Source: Bradyrhizobium daqingense
Lineage (GTDB): Bacteria; Pseudomonadota; Alphaproteobacteria; Rhizobiales; Xanthobacteraceae
Assembly: GCF_021044685.1 (NCBI RefSeq)
Contig: NZ_CP088014.1
Location: 7,550,001-7,614,000, forward strand
DNA length: 64,000 nucleotides
Direction: 5' to 3'
Part shown: in pieces, positions 9,547 through 18,836 of the stretch
How positions within the stretch are numbered: position 1 is the stretch's first letter
How the letters are laid out: the number at the start of each line of letters is the position of its first letter
Translations under genes and position numbers: made by a program
The notes under the pieces: model-generated
The model's input: the letters and a program-made list of their open reading frames with translations, nothing else
What the model was told of the DNA's origin: nothing
Databases searched by the model: none

Positions 9547-10930
9547 CAGCCGACCACTTATTTGTAGACAGTCGAACGATCGCGACCGGAAACACTCTCC
9601 GTCGCCGCCAGGCTCGATGGAGGCTGCGATAACGCCGCCTTACGAATAGGAGCAGGCGCCCCCCTACACCAGCAGGACTTCGTCCGGCATTCGGGTGCAG
9701 GATGACAGGCTGTTTCCCCTCTTCCGTCGGCATATCGGTGACTTTCCGAGATAGCCAATCGCTATTGCTCAATGTACAAAGCGCATAGGCCTTCAAAGGC
9801 AGTAAGAGACAGATATTGATCGGCGTGTGGAGCGAGAAGCCGATAAACCGCAGCTCGCGGGCACGAAGCGCTGCCACACAGCACCGGACCGTAGTCATTG
9901 CAGCAATCGTCAATCCCGTCCACCAGGGTATAGAGCCATCGATCAGGAGCTGTGCGAGCGCAGCAAGTGATGAAATGGCGAGGAGCAATGGGCCGAGATT
10001 TTGCCCGATAACGTCTAGCGTCAAATAACCATCGAGCTCTGGCAGCAGGCGCCAAGCAAGAAACGTATCTCGAAAGGTACTTCGCGCCCAGCGGAGTTGC
10101 TGTCGTAGATATGGCCGAAGACTGTGCGGGACGACTGTGGCTGCTATGGCGTCCGGAACGTATTCGGTTCGAAACCCCGCCTTGAGCATGAGTATCGTTA
10201 GGTGGCGGTCCTCGCCGAAATCGCTCGGCTTCCCACGAAAGAATTGGGCTTCATATTGATCAAGAAGCAAGGCGAGCGCGGAACGCCGATACATGGCACA
10301 TGGGCCGCAGCAACACATGACGGCACCGAAGCGCGCCTGTGCCGCGCGCTCTTCGTTGCACGCGAGCCAATATTCCATGTCGATCAGCCTGGTCAGCCAG
10401 GTCTGGTTGCGATTGCTCGCGATCAGCTGACCCATGGCCGCACCGATTCCCGGGTCATGCATCTTCAATACAAGCTTCGTGACGACGTCGGCAGCAAGTA
10501 TCGTATCGGAATCGACGTTGAGAACCAGATCACCGGATGAGCTGCGTATCGCTGCGATCTGCGCCTTGCGCTTTCCCACATTGTTCGCCAACAAGATAAA
10601 ACTGAATCTCGGATCGCTCGCATATATCCGGTGTACAGGCGCGACAACGTCGCGGTTTGCCGATCCGTCATCGACCACATATACCTGCATCTTTCCGGCG
10701 TAGTCTTGACTGGCAATCGACTCCAGACATTCGGCGAGTGTGTTCGGATTCTCGTTGAAGCACGGCACGATCACGTCCACAGCAGGAACGACCACCTCGG
10801 CTTGTCCAAGGTTGTCCAGCGATGAGTTGATCGCCGGCTGAGCATAAAGCGCTTGCACGCTCTTATAGATCGTCGATAGGAGCGCATAAGATGAAACGGC
10901 GGCAGCACTGGTCGTCGCGAGCAGGTCCAT
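9473..10930 (-). CDS. nodC: NodC, chitin oligosaccharide synthase
   Basis: Membrane-bound family 2 glycosyltransferase that polymerises UDP-GlcNAc into the tetra/pentameric Nod factor backbone. The 485-residue protein has an N-terminal hydrophobic segment, the entry motif VDVIVPCFNENP, the UDP-binding VVDDGS, the metal-binding aspartates in LNVDSDT, the base-containing GEDRHLT, the QxxRW motif QQLRWARST, and three hydrophobic C-terminal segments. Length is typical for Bradyrhizobium. It lies 14 bp after nodB and overlaps nodS. Confidence 0.97.
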   Translation of the reverse strand: MDLLATTSAAAVSSYALLSTIYKSVQALYAQPAINSSLDNLGQAEVVVPAVDVIVPCFNENPNTLAECLESIASQDYAGKMQVYVVDDGSANRDVVAPVHRIYASDPRFSFILLANNVGKRKAQIAAIRSSSGDLVLNVDSDTILAADVVTKLVLKMHDPGIGAAMGQLIASNRNQTWLTRLIDMEYWLACNEERAAQARFGAVMCCCGPCAMYRRSALALLLDQYEAQFFRGKPSDFGEDRHLTILMLKAGFRTEYVPDAIAATVVPHSLRPYLRQQLRWARSTFRDTFLAWRLLPELDGYLTLDVIGQNLGPLLLAISSLAALAQLLIDGSIPWWTGLTIAAMTTVRCCVAALRARELRFIGFSLHTPINICLLLPLKAYALCTLSNSDWLSRKVTDMPTEEGKQPVILHPNAGRSPAGVGGRLLLFVRRRYRSLHRAWRRRRVFPVAIVRLSTNKWSADDSGRKPSVIRARVGCRRPVAPRH

Positions 10931-10944
10931 GGGGTGTCGTTTTT

Positions 10945-11604
10945 TCAGTGGAGTTGAGGGAGTGGACGGATTACAAACCCGCGCCGTTGTAGTGCTGGAA
11001 TGAGATATGCCAGCGCCGTCCTGGTCTGATCGCGCAGCGTAGAGCCACTGGGCAATCCCTCCTCATCGGGAGGATATCCGTCGTGCAGGAGCACAATTGC
11101 ACCCGGGCGTACGTTCGCCAGTACGGAATTCACAATTGCATCAACCCCGGGGCGGGACCAATCTCTAGGGTCGACCGACCAGTGCAGAGCCGTGAGACCA
11201 GCGCTCGCCGCCACTGCGAGCACATCTCGCGTCCATATGCCGTAAGGCGCTCGCATATGCCTGGGCGAGGCCAGCGGGCACGCCAGACGGATGGCTTCGC
11301 TCGCCGTCAGCACCTCGTCGTGTAGCTCCGTAGGTCCGCATCTGGATAGATCAGGATGGGTCATCGTATGGTTCGCAACCTCATGCCCTTCCGCAATCAT
11401 TCGTCGGATGAGTTCAGGATGCTCCGTCGCGTACGTCCCGATGACGAAGAATGTCGCGGGGACCCGATGTTGCGCCAGGACATCGAGCACCTCTGGCGTA
11501 CAAAATGGATTTGGCCCATCGTCAAAGGTCAAATGGACAGCTCGACTTCCGCCCGCGTCAGCGTAGTCGCAGCGGACAGTAGATAGGGTGGAACGCTCTG
11601 TCAC
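10945..11604 (-). CDS. nodB: NodB, chitooligosaccharide deacetylase
   Basis: Carbohydrate esterase family 4 enzyme removing the acetyl group from the non-reducing end of the chitin oligomer. It shows motif 1 [17 protein letters not shown] (catalytic and metal Asp), motif 2 HTMTHPDL (metal His pair) and RAPYG. It has 219 residues. The start is a GTG at 11604 that overlaps the nodA TGA stop (GTGA), a standard nodAB coupling. Confidence 0.96.
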
Positions 11605-12233
11605 AACTCAGGCCCGTTACGATCGATGACAGTCCCGGCCGGCCATTCGCTTATCGAGCGTCCGACCGGAAACACCACGACGATCACGTCTTCGATGCGC
11701 GTCGGCGATAAATTTGGATAGACATCCGGCAAGGTGGAGCGGACGCGAATGCCACGCATCAGGGTGGCGAGCCCCTGCCTTTCGACCAGTCGGGTCAAAT
11801 GTTTTTCGAGGGCCGAGCGAACCGCGCCAAATCCGAATGGAACGCCGAGCTCCTGGAGTGCGGGATACATCACGCGCATTGCGTGGCCTATCCCGTGCCC
11901 CTCGAGATCGGGGCGCACCGCATACAACCCCAGTTCGGCCACAGGGAGATCGACTTCACCAACTTTGATGAAGCGGCGCAGTAGCCCGATGTGAGCCGCT
12001 ACCCCGCGCGCGTCGTAACCAATTACGCGGAGCTCGGGTCTTGCTCCAGCCCAACTTCGGCTCCGCTCAAACGGCTGCGCATTGAACGCACCCGTCGGTC
12101 CGTAACTCTTGCGGAAGAACTCCGCGAGCTCGGCATGATCGGCGAGCTGCAGTTCACTTTCCCAACGAAGGCTCCACTGCACTTGAGCGCGCCCAGAAGA
12201 TCCTTCCGCAGTCGGGGAGACGGCAATGTTCAT
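11601..12233 (-). CDS. nodA: NodA, Nod factor N-acyltransferase
   Basis: Transfers a fatty acyl chain from acyl carrier protein to the free amine created by NodB. Characteristic stretches are [39 protein letters not shown] and the C-terminal VIDRNGPEL. The frame is open to 12278, but ATG at 12233 ([13 protein letters not shown]) matches the known Bradyrhizobium NodA start and gives 210 residues, so I choose it. Its stop overlaps nodB by four bases. Confidence 0.96.
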
Positions 12234-12274
12234 GGCGAGCTTCCTTGCGCCGGTGGAATGAAGAGCGGGGATGG

Positions 12275-12913
12275 TCACGTCAATTCGCTATTCGCCGAAC
12301 CGCCGATGAATGCTGAGATGCGCCGCCATGCTCTGTCGGAGCTCGGCACTGCTCGCCTACTCCGCGCCGCTGGCCTTTGCGCGACGGAGCGATCGCTTGA
12401 TTGCACCCTCGTGCGGTTGATGCCGCGCTCACGATAACTCGGAAGCTGCCGACGAGGCGGTTGGGCTAGCCAGAACCTGTCTGCACCAGCGAGCTTTTGT
12501 GCCTGCAGTCGCATCGCCCTCCGGCGCTTTGACGTCTGAGGGCCGGCCATCGGCGCGCAAGCCTCATCGATGGCGCATCGGAGCGGCATCAGATCACACT
12601 GGCTTTTATACATCTTCGACACGCCCCACATGCACTGGACAGGCGAGCCATTTGGAACGGCGCCTGGAATTCTTGGCATCCGCAACCTGCGTCTGCCTCT
12701 ATTCTTCGACACTAGAATGAGGCTGAACGCGCCCTCAATTGTACGCGGGTAAACCTGAAATATGGAAACGGATGATATCCGCATACCAACGTTTATCGGG
12801 ACGCGCTTGGCGTTCGAACGGCCACGCTTAAGGAGAAACAACAACGCGCGCCCATGGTGCGCTCCCACGTCTGGGAGCTCTTCTCTTAGCTCACGTGAAC
12901 GACCGGAAACCAT
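12275..12913 (-). CDS. Unrecognised gene in the nodY/nodK position
   Basis: First open frame after the nod box, ahead of nodA on the same strand. In Bradyrhizobium this slot holds nodY or nodK, genes of unknown function. The protein is basic (212 residues from ATG 12913; an upstream TTG at 12940 also exists) with a moderately hydrophobic stretch [16 protein letters not shown] and an Arg-rich C-terminal half. The C-terminal part could be out-of-frame extension. I recognise no domain. The identification as NodY/NodK rests on position only. Confidence 0.5.
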
Positions 12914-12968
12914 CGTGGCGCGTCTAATTGCTTTTTCCAAACTTCAGTTTGCTATCCAACCTCCCCCA

Positions 12969-13017
12969 GTTTGGTAAAATCGATTGTTTCGATAGAACAC
13001 ATCCACACGATGGATAG
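12969..13017 (-). promoter_or_regulatory. nod box
   Basis: Reading leftward, the element has ATCCA near 13015-13011, GATG near 13005-13001, ATCGAAACAATCG at about 12994-12982 and ATTTTACCAAAC at 12980-12969. This matches the roughly 49-bp rhizobial nod box to which flavonoid-activated NodD binds. It points at the nodY/K-position gene and nodABCSUIJ and sits 10 bp from nodD1, which is divergently transcribed, so NodD1 could also act on its own gene from here. Confidence 0.93.
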
Positions 13018-13026
13018 ACTCATCAC

Positions 13027-13971
13027 ATGCGGTTCAAGGGACTTGATCTAAATCTTCTCGTTGCGCTCGACGCCGTGATGACGGCGCGCAACCTCACAGC
13101 GGCGGCTCGCAAAATCAATCTGAGCCAGCCTGCTATGAGCGCTGCGATCGCACGGCTGCGCACCTATTTCCGCGATGAACTCTTTACTATGAGAGGTCGC
13201 GAACTCGTCCCGACACCTGGCGCGGAAGCGCTTGCAGGTCCGGTTCGCGAGGCCCTGCTGCACATCCAACTCTCAATCATATCGCGGGACGCGCTCGACC
13301 CTGCTCAATCGAGCCGACGCTTCAGGGTCATTCTCTCAGATTTCATGACGATCGTTTTTTTCCGCAGAATTGTGGACCGCATGGCGCAAGAAGCCCCCGC
13401 GGTGCGCTTCGAACTGCTGCCATTTTCTGATGAACCGGATGAGCTGCTGCGGCGGGGCGAGGTCGACTTTCTCATTCTGCCGGAACTTTTCATGTCGAGC
13501 GCGCACCCTAAGGCGACGCTGTTCGACGAGAGCCTCGTATGCGTCGGATGCCGCGCGAACAAGCAGCTATCCCGGCAGCTTACGTTCGAACAATACATCT
13601 CGATGGGGCACGTTACTGCCAAGTTCGGACGCGCACTGAGACCGAACCTCGAAGAATGGTTTTTGCTTGAGCACGGCCTGAGGAGACGAATTGAGGTCGT
13701 CGTGCAGGGCTTTAGCCTGATTCCGCCCCTGTTGCTAGACACGAGCCGTATCGGCACGATGCCCTTACGACTGGCCAGGCACTTCGAAAAGCGGATGCCG
13801 TTGCGGATCATCCAACCGCCCCTCCCCCTGCCCACATTCACAGAGGCCCTGCAGTGGCCCTCATTCCACAATACCGACCCCGCGAGCATCTGGATGCGTC
13901 GGATATTGCTCGAGGAAGCATCCAACATGGCATCTGGGGACCAGGAGCCTCCAACTCGCAGGCGCTGTTAG
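13027..13971 (+). CDS. nodD1: NodD1, LysR-type flavonoid-responsive activator
   Basis: Activates the nod box promoter next to it. The 314-residue protein has an N-terminal LysR helix-turn-helix (MRFKGLDLNLLVALDAVM, AARKINLSQPAMSAAIARLR) and the NodD-type ligand domain (GEVDFLILPELFMSSAHPKA). It is named nodD1 because it is adjacent to and divergent from the nodABC operon, as in Bradyrhizobium. Confidence 0.94.
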   Translation: MRFKGLDLNLLVALDAVMTARNLTAAARKINLSQPAMSAAIARLRTYFRDELFTMRGRELVPTPGAEALAGPVREALLHIQLSIISRDALDPAQSSRRFRVILSDFMTIVFFRRIVDRMAQEAPAVRFELLPFSDEPDELLRRGEVDFLILPELFMSSAHPKATLFDESLVCVGCRANKQLSRQLTFEQYISMGHVTAKFGRALRPNLEEWFLLEHGLRRRIEVVVQGFSLIPPLLLDTSRIGTMPLRLARHFEKRMPLRIIQPPLPLPTFTEALQWPSFHNTDPASIWMRRILLEEASNMASGDQEPPTRRRC

Positions 13972-14237
13972 GCTTACCTTAAGCTGCGCTCTGAACATCC
14001 CCGGCACACTGTAGAACCTTCGACGTGCCCCGTTTTCTTTCGTCTCTCCAGGGTATGGAGGTGAGAAGGAGCCACAGACGCGCAATGCGACGATCGGTCG
14101 CGAAGCCTTTTCCAGTTGTGCGCGTGGTGACCTCGAAGGTGCGGTTTGATGCGCTCACGACGCATTCAGGCTACGTCCGGCAACCATCGCAGAAGAATAT
14201 GCCTGCCGTGCAAATGTTTGGCTCTATCACTAAAATG

Positions 14238-14270
14238 TCTTGAACCGCACATTGCGTCAGGTTGTAGGTT
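14238..14270 (+). promoter_or_regulatory. Predicted MerR-type (NolA) promoter upstream of nodD2
   Basis: TTGAAC at 14240-14245, a 19-bp spacer containing GCGTCAGGTTG, and TAGGTT at 14265-14270. The long 19-bp spacer is the hallmark of promoters remodelled by MerR-family activators. The element is nearly the same as the one at the nolA start (16467). It is about 335 bp before nodD2, a gene known in Bradyrhizobium to respond to NolA. Inference from similarity; no binding data. Confidence 0.6.
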
Positions 14271-14604
14271 GCTCTCGTGACAAGCGCTGCACGACCCAGC
14301 TGTCGACACCGCGCTTTGGCACGCTGACGAACACTGGGCTGATCTGCCATCAGCGGACTGAACGACCCTGCTGCGTGGCCGGCCGGAACCGGCAAGACCA
14401 ATTAGCTTGGAGCTCCCGACGCTTTCCCGCCGCTGCCGATCGGCTTTCCGCCTGCTCTCCATTGTTGCGGTCATCTCGCAAGCTTCCTTTCCCGGGCGCA
14501 GGAATGAGCCGATGTCCATTGGGGCGGGCCAAGACGATTGCTCCAGGCGCTGGCGCCACCGCACGCTATTGCGCAGCAACGACGTTTGTGCCGGATAGGA
14601 AGAG

Positions 14605-15597
14605 ATGCGTTTCAAAGGTCTGGATCTAAATCTTCTGGTCGCGCTGGATGCTCTAATAACTGAGCGCAACCTCTCGTCAGCCGCACGCAAGATCAATCTT
14701 AGTCAGCCGGCAATGAGCGCAGCCGTTGCCCGGCTGCGCAAGCATTTCCGTGATGAACTGTTTGGAATGAGGGGGCGCGAACTTGTCTTGAGCTCACGCG
14801 CGGAAGGGCTCGCGGCTCCTGTGCGCGAGGCTCTGATGCACATTGAACTCTCGATTATGGCCCGACATCCGTTCGACCCAGCTCGATTGAACCGCCGATT
14901 CAGGATCGTCCTTTCTGACTTCGTAACAGTTGTGCTCTTCCGAAATGTCGTAGCACGCGTCACGCGAGAAGCCCCCGCCGTCAGCTTCGAATTGGCTGCG
15001 CCGACCGATGAACACGAGCTGCTCCTCCGCCGCGGTGAAGTCGATTTTGTTATCCGGCCAGATTTTTTCATGTCCAGCACGCACCCCAGAGCGGCCCTAT
15101 TCGAGGAGCGACTCGTCTGCGTAGGCTGCTGCACCAATAGGGAATTACAACCCCGGCTTACATTCGATCGATATATGTCGATGGGTCACGTTGCAGTTAA
15201 GCACGGAGGTGCGCCCCGGACGCCAGTTGAGCATTCCTTTTTGACTGATCTCGGACCCACGCGGCGCATCGACATCCTCGTGCAGAGCTTCAGCATGATC
15301 CCGCCTCTCATAGTTGGGACGAACCGCATAGGCACGATGCCATTAGGGCTCGTGAGGCATTTCCAAAGAACGATGCCCCTTCGGATCGTTGAGCTTCCGC
15401 ATCCATTCCCCGCCTTCACCGAGGCGGTCCAATGGCCCTCACTTCACAACAGCGACCCGGGAAGTCTGTGGATGAGGGACATTTTGTTTCAGGAGGCCAC
15501 CCGCATGGCAACTACACAAGAGCTCCGTGTGACCAGCAGCCCGGAAGACGCGGAGCCCCCGGGACATTTCGTGCGATCCGTCTCACCGTTGCCGTAA
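14605..15597 (+). CDS. nodD2: NodD2, LysR-type nod regulator
   Basis: A 330-residue NodD paralogue with the same opening (MRFKGLDLNLLVALDALI) and LysR helix-turn-helix, and GEVDFVIRPDFFMSSTHPRA in the effector domain. It diverges from NodD1 mainly in the ligand domain and has a longer C-terminus. ATG is preceded by GGAAGAG. In Bradyrhizobium NodD2 usually represses nod genes at high cell density; this role is taken from the family, not seen here. Confidence 0.93.
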   Translation: MRFKGLDLNLLVALDALITERNLSSAARKINLSQPAMSAAVARLRKHFRDELFGMRGRELVLSSRAEGLAAPVREALMHIELSIMARHPFDPARLNRRFRIVLSDFVTVVLFRNVVARVTREAPAVSFELAAPTDEHELLLRRGEVDFVIRPDFFMSSTHPRAALFEERLVCVGCCTNRELQPRLTFDRYMSMGHVAVKHGGAPRTPVEHSFLTDLGPTRRIDILVQSFSMIPPLIVGTNRIGTMPLGLVRHFQRTMPLRIVELPHPFPAFTEAVQWPSLHNSDPGSLWMRDILFQEATRMATTQELRVTSSPEDAEPPGHFVRSVSPLP

Positions 15598-16182
15598 GCA
15601 CATTCGCGAAGTCTACGAACCTCACATTCCAACACTTGTCTCAACACACAATTCCTGCTCGCCTGGCTTGCTCTTATTGCCGGGGGAAAGGATCCTTGCG
15701 GCAGGCAAGAGGCGCTTTCGCTCTTCGCACCTCCGCCTCGGGGGCGAGAAACGGCAGACTGCCGACTTGATGCTTTTAGGGACGGGAACGGAACGGGGCC
15801 GGCGAGCGACGGAGCAATGCCTTCGCACTGAAGCTAGGCGTTTACGTTGCAACGGCCGCGGCAGGGCGCAGCTCTCTCAAGAAGGTAGGCCAGGCACGGA
15901 GCTCTTGCCGTCAACTCCCTGGGTCGGTAGTTGCTCCCGATGAACGGAGATGATCAGCTTATTCGGATTCCTACCACCGTTCATTGTGAGCATAGAGATC
16001 GTCGGACTTGCCGTGCCGTCGAAGCTGCATCGCGAACGCGTGTGGCCTGAACGCATCACACAGCAGCACATCACATCCTCATCGCTTTGCGCCGCAGGTA
16101 TGACTTCTTTTGGCCCTACCGCAGCCAAACGTCTTGACGACGTGCGCTGCGCTTGACTCAATTTCAAACAAGGAGCTGAACG
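15598..16182. other. Gap between nodD2 and a small ORF
   Basis: No gene I can defend. A 68-codon frame at 15950 begins with a hydrophobic stretch, but its GGAG abuts the ATG, which is too close for a ribosome site, so I do not call it. Confidence 0.35.
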
Positions 16183-16392
16183 TTGAAGCTTTGCAGCGGG
16201 GTGTTCGATCCAGAAGAGCTATCTGCCCTCGGACGGCTTTATGACGGCGCCGTCGACGCGCTACCTCCGTCGATGCGGAGTCCAGAAAACTGCGCAGCAA
16301 TCGCCAAACTTATCCTGGAGCGTACGGCGGCTGGCGAGGCTGAACTGGCACGCCTGGCGAACTTGTTGATCACCCTTTCTCCTGAGGGTTGA
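16183..16392 (+). CDS. Small protein, paralogue of the C-terminal half of the 20121 protein
   Basis: A 69-residue frame with TTG start preceded by AGGAG at 16171-16175, an ideal spacing that supports this start. Its VFDPEELSALGRLYDGAVDA and IAKLILERTAAGE line up with VYHPEDLQILGRLFDQTVAA and IAKLILSRAAAD in the gene at 20121. The protein looks helical, with no signal peptide or membrane segment. Function unknown; the position between nodD2 and nolA suggests a symbiosis-island gene. Confidence 0.7.
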   Translation: MKLCSGVFDPEELSALGRLYDGAVDALPPSMRSPENCAAIAKLILERTAAGEAELARLANLLITLSPEG

Positions 16393-16466
16393 TCAGCCGC
16401 CATTCTAAGGATAGTCACCACTCGCGCGCATGAATTAAAGGCGATTCAACTGGAGCTTAGAAATCC

Positions 16467-16499
16467 GCTTGAATCATACGTGACGTCAGGTTGTAGGCT
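16467..16499 (+). promoter_or_regulatory. Predicted NolA autoregulated promoter
   Basis: TTGAAT at 16469-16474, 19-bp spacer with the dyad TGACGTCA, TAGGCT at 16494-16499. Transcription would start near 16506, only about 9 bases before the nolA ATG at 16515. MerR regulators normally bind such long-spacer promoters of their own genes. This argues against the upstream in-frame TTG at 16500 as start because it would be before the transcript. Confidence 0.65.
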
Positions 16500-16514
16500 T
16501 TGAAATTGAACAAC

Positions 16515-17228
16515 ATGAACAGAGCTACACCAAGACGGCGTCGATGGCGCATTGGCGAACTTGCAGAGGCGACCGGAGTAACGGTGCGCACGCTGCACCA
16601 TTATGAGCACACTGGACTGCTAGCAGCGACAGAGCGCACTGAGGGCGGTCACCGGATGTATGACCGCGAAAGCGGGCAACGGGTTCATCAGATTCGCGCG
16701 CTGCGTGAGCTTGGCTTCTCGCTCGTGGAGATCCGTAAAGCTATGGAGGGGACGACCTCACTCACGGACTTGCTGCGCAAGCATCTAGAGCGCATAGAAG
16801 TCCAAGTCGCGCGCACAACTCTGTTGCGCGACCGTTTGCGCAACATGACCATCGACAGCGAGGCGCAGGTAAGTGTGGATGAGCTGCCTGCCACCCTGAA
16901 CGCCATGTCGCGCGCCGAGACGCGGAGTCAGACGTCCCGGTGCACCTGCAATTTAGCTGCGGAGCGAGAGGACCGCTGGCGGCGAATCCGTGATGATCTT
17001 CGCGACTGCATGGATGGGGGCGAGCACCCTTGCGGAGAGCGCGCAAAGGCTGTCGCGGTTGCAGCACGCTTGCTGATCAGCGAAATCGCCGGCGACGATT
17101 CACGTGTTTCGATGATCCTGAAGGTACTTGCACGATTAAGCGCGCCCCGCAGTCTGGCTGGTTGGGATCCCTGTCTAATGCAATATCTCGATCTTGCCCT
17201 TGGCGGATTGGAGGATCAGCCTTACTGA
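16515..17228 (+). CDS. nolA: NolA, MerR-family nodulation regulator
   Basis: DNA-binding regulator of genotype-specific nodulation in Bradyrhizobium. A MerR helix-turn-helix fills residues 10-75 (RWRIGELAEATGVTVRTLHHYEHTG in two parts), followed by a helical dimerisation region and a C-terminal domain with Cys (CTCNL). The 237-residue length from ATG 16515 matches NolA. The family is known to make shorter products (NolA2, NolA3) from internal starts; in-frame ATGs after the DNA-binding domain are present here too. It is preceded by the predicted autoregulated promoter. Confidence 0.93.
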   Translation: MNRATPRRRRWRIGELAEATGVTVRTLHHYEHTGLLAATERTEGGHRMYDRESGQRVHQIRALRELGFSLVEIRKAMEGTTSLTDLLRKHLERIEVQVARTTLLRDRLRNMTIDSEAQVSVDELPATLNAMSRAETRSQTSRCTCNLAAEREDRWRRIRDDLRDCMDGGEHPCGERAKAVAVAARLLISEIAGDDSRVSMILKVLARLSAPRSLAGWDPCLMQYLDLALGGLEDQPY

Positions 17229-17390
17229 CGCATTCATGGCGGGTTCCACACGCCGGTTAGGGCAAGCTAAGAAACGCTAGGTGAACCGGCCGCTCTCCGA
17301 CGCGGCTTGGAGTTTTACGGAATCAAACGGAAGGATTGTCACCGCCGGTCGATCCGCGTCCCTGACGCCTCCATCGCTCTTCCCAAAAGG

Positions 17391-17423
17391 GCTTGATCCG
17401 CACGTAACGTCAAGTTGTAGATC
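17391..17423 (+). promoter_or_regulatory. Predicted NolA-type promoter upstream of ABC binding-protein remnant
   Basis: TTGATC at 17393-17398, 19-bp spacer containing ACGTAACGTCAAGTTG, then TAGATC at 17418-17423. Closely related to the elements at 14238 and 16467. About 120 bp before the ATG at 17545, suggesting that this gene belonged to the NolA regulon before it decayed. Confidence 0.55.
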
Positions 17424-17544
17424 TTACCGTAGTTGGCGGCTCGCCCGGCCAACGCAGGTTTGCCCAGCAAGCAACGCCTGTCTACAGGCGTGGTTGACTA
17501 CAACCAGTTGCGGTTCACTTCAGGTGAGCATTGGAAGCTCTACA

Positions 17545-18643
17545 ATGGTAAATAAGCGGCATGCCTCTCTTGCGCCTGCGGCGCTTCTCTTCTGCGCTCT
17601 CGTCGCTCCGTCTGCGCGCGGCTCTGAAATAAAGATCGCCGTGGCTGGCCCAATGACCGGAAGCAGCGCTGCATTCGGCGCGCAAATGCGCGATGGTGCG
17701 GCTGCGGCGGTCGAGGTCCTGAACGCCTCAGGCCAGCTTCCCGATAATGCCAAAACTATATTGAGCGTCGCTGACGACGCCTGCGACCCTAGGCAAGCTG
17801 TCGCAGTCGCGAATAAGCTCACGACAGAGCGGATCCTGTTGGTGGTTGGCCATTTTTGTTCCTCTTCGTCGATCCCGGCCTCCGACATCTACGCGAAGCT
17901 GGCATCGTCCAGGTGTTACCAGGCTCGTCAACTCCTCAACTAACAGAGCACGGCCTTGAGACTGTCTTTCGGATCTGCGGCCCGACGACCAACAGGGAGC
18001 CGTTGCCGCCGAGTACATTCACACGAATTATCGCCTCGAGAAAATCGCGGTGCTGGACGACAAGAGGACTGCTGGCAGGGGGATTGTCGACGTGGTTGAA
18101 GCCCGGCTTCATCGATTGGGACGGCAGGTGAGCCGGCAAAGCTATGTTGCCGGTGAAAGGGGCTTCAGAGCCTTGCTCTCAAGAATGGAGAAGGACCGGC
18201 TGCGCGTCGCCTATATCGGCGGCTACCACACCGAAGTCGGATTGTTGGTACGCCAGGCAGCAGAAGCAAAAGCAGACCTCACGGTCATGGCGAACGATCC
18301 GCTGATGACCTCCGAATTCTGGGCCATTACCGGCAGCGCTGGGAATGGCACATTGTTTACCTTCATGCCCAACCCCGCTGGGAACGCCAATGCTGCCAGT
18401 GCGGTCGCCGGACTCAAAGCTTCCGGGCTGCCCGGTGAAGGCTACACGCTATACGCTTGTGCCGCTGTGCAAGCCTGGGCAGAGGCGGTGAACCGGAGCG
18501 GCTCCTTCAATGCTGACCGGGTCGCCAGCGCGCTTCGTTCCCGACCGATCGACCGGTTCGACAAAAGGAGGGACAACTCGGCTTCTGGATTTTTGGTTTA
18601 TCGCTGGCGCGACGGTCATGTCGAGCGTGTCAAGAAGTACTGA
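17545..18643 (+). pseudogene. Branched-chain amino acid type ABC substrate-binding protein, frameshifted
   Basis: Reads as a LivK/Peripla_BP_6 periplasmic binding protein. A signal peptide ends near ALVAPSARG, followed by EIKIAVAGPMTGSSAAFGAQ. The frame is lost near 17893 (after SDIYA) and continues as EAGIVQVLPGSSTPQLTEHG in the second frame, then shifts again near 17975 to PDDQQGAVAAEYIHTNYRLE and runs to 18643. With two single-base corrections the product would be about 365 residues, the normal size. No transporter genes adjoin it. Likely inactive. Confidence 0.82.
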
Positions 18644-18683
18644 TTTTCATGCAACGCAGCATTCCCCACGCGAAGTATCTCGA

Positions 18684-18836
18684 ATGATGAGACGCCCTCA
18701 GAACGTTGTCGCAGCAATGCTCGCTAGCGCTTTTATATTCGCTGCTTTTGCAGCGTTTTTCGCGCTCGCTGCGGCGCTCGCAGAGCTACCGAGCGCCGCC
18801 CTGCCGAAGGTGCTACGCCCGATGATAGACAAATAG
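18684..18836 (+). CDS. Small single-span membrane protein
   Basis: A 50-residue frame starting MMRRPQNVVAAMLASAF with one strongly hydrophobic, alanine-rich helix (about residues 9-33) flanked by arginines at the N-terminus and KVLRPMIDK at the end. It starts 40 bp after the binding-protein remnant. The hydrophobic pattern supports a real protein, but ribosome-site evidence is weak. Confidence 0.4.
   Translation: MMRRPQNVVAAMLASAFIFAAFAAFFALAAALAELPSAALPKVLRPMIDK

Noticed and set aside
12234..12278. Longer NodA start at 12278
   Set aside because: The known Bradyrhizobium start MNIAVS lies at 12233; the extra 15 residues overlap the preceding gene.
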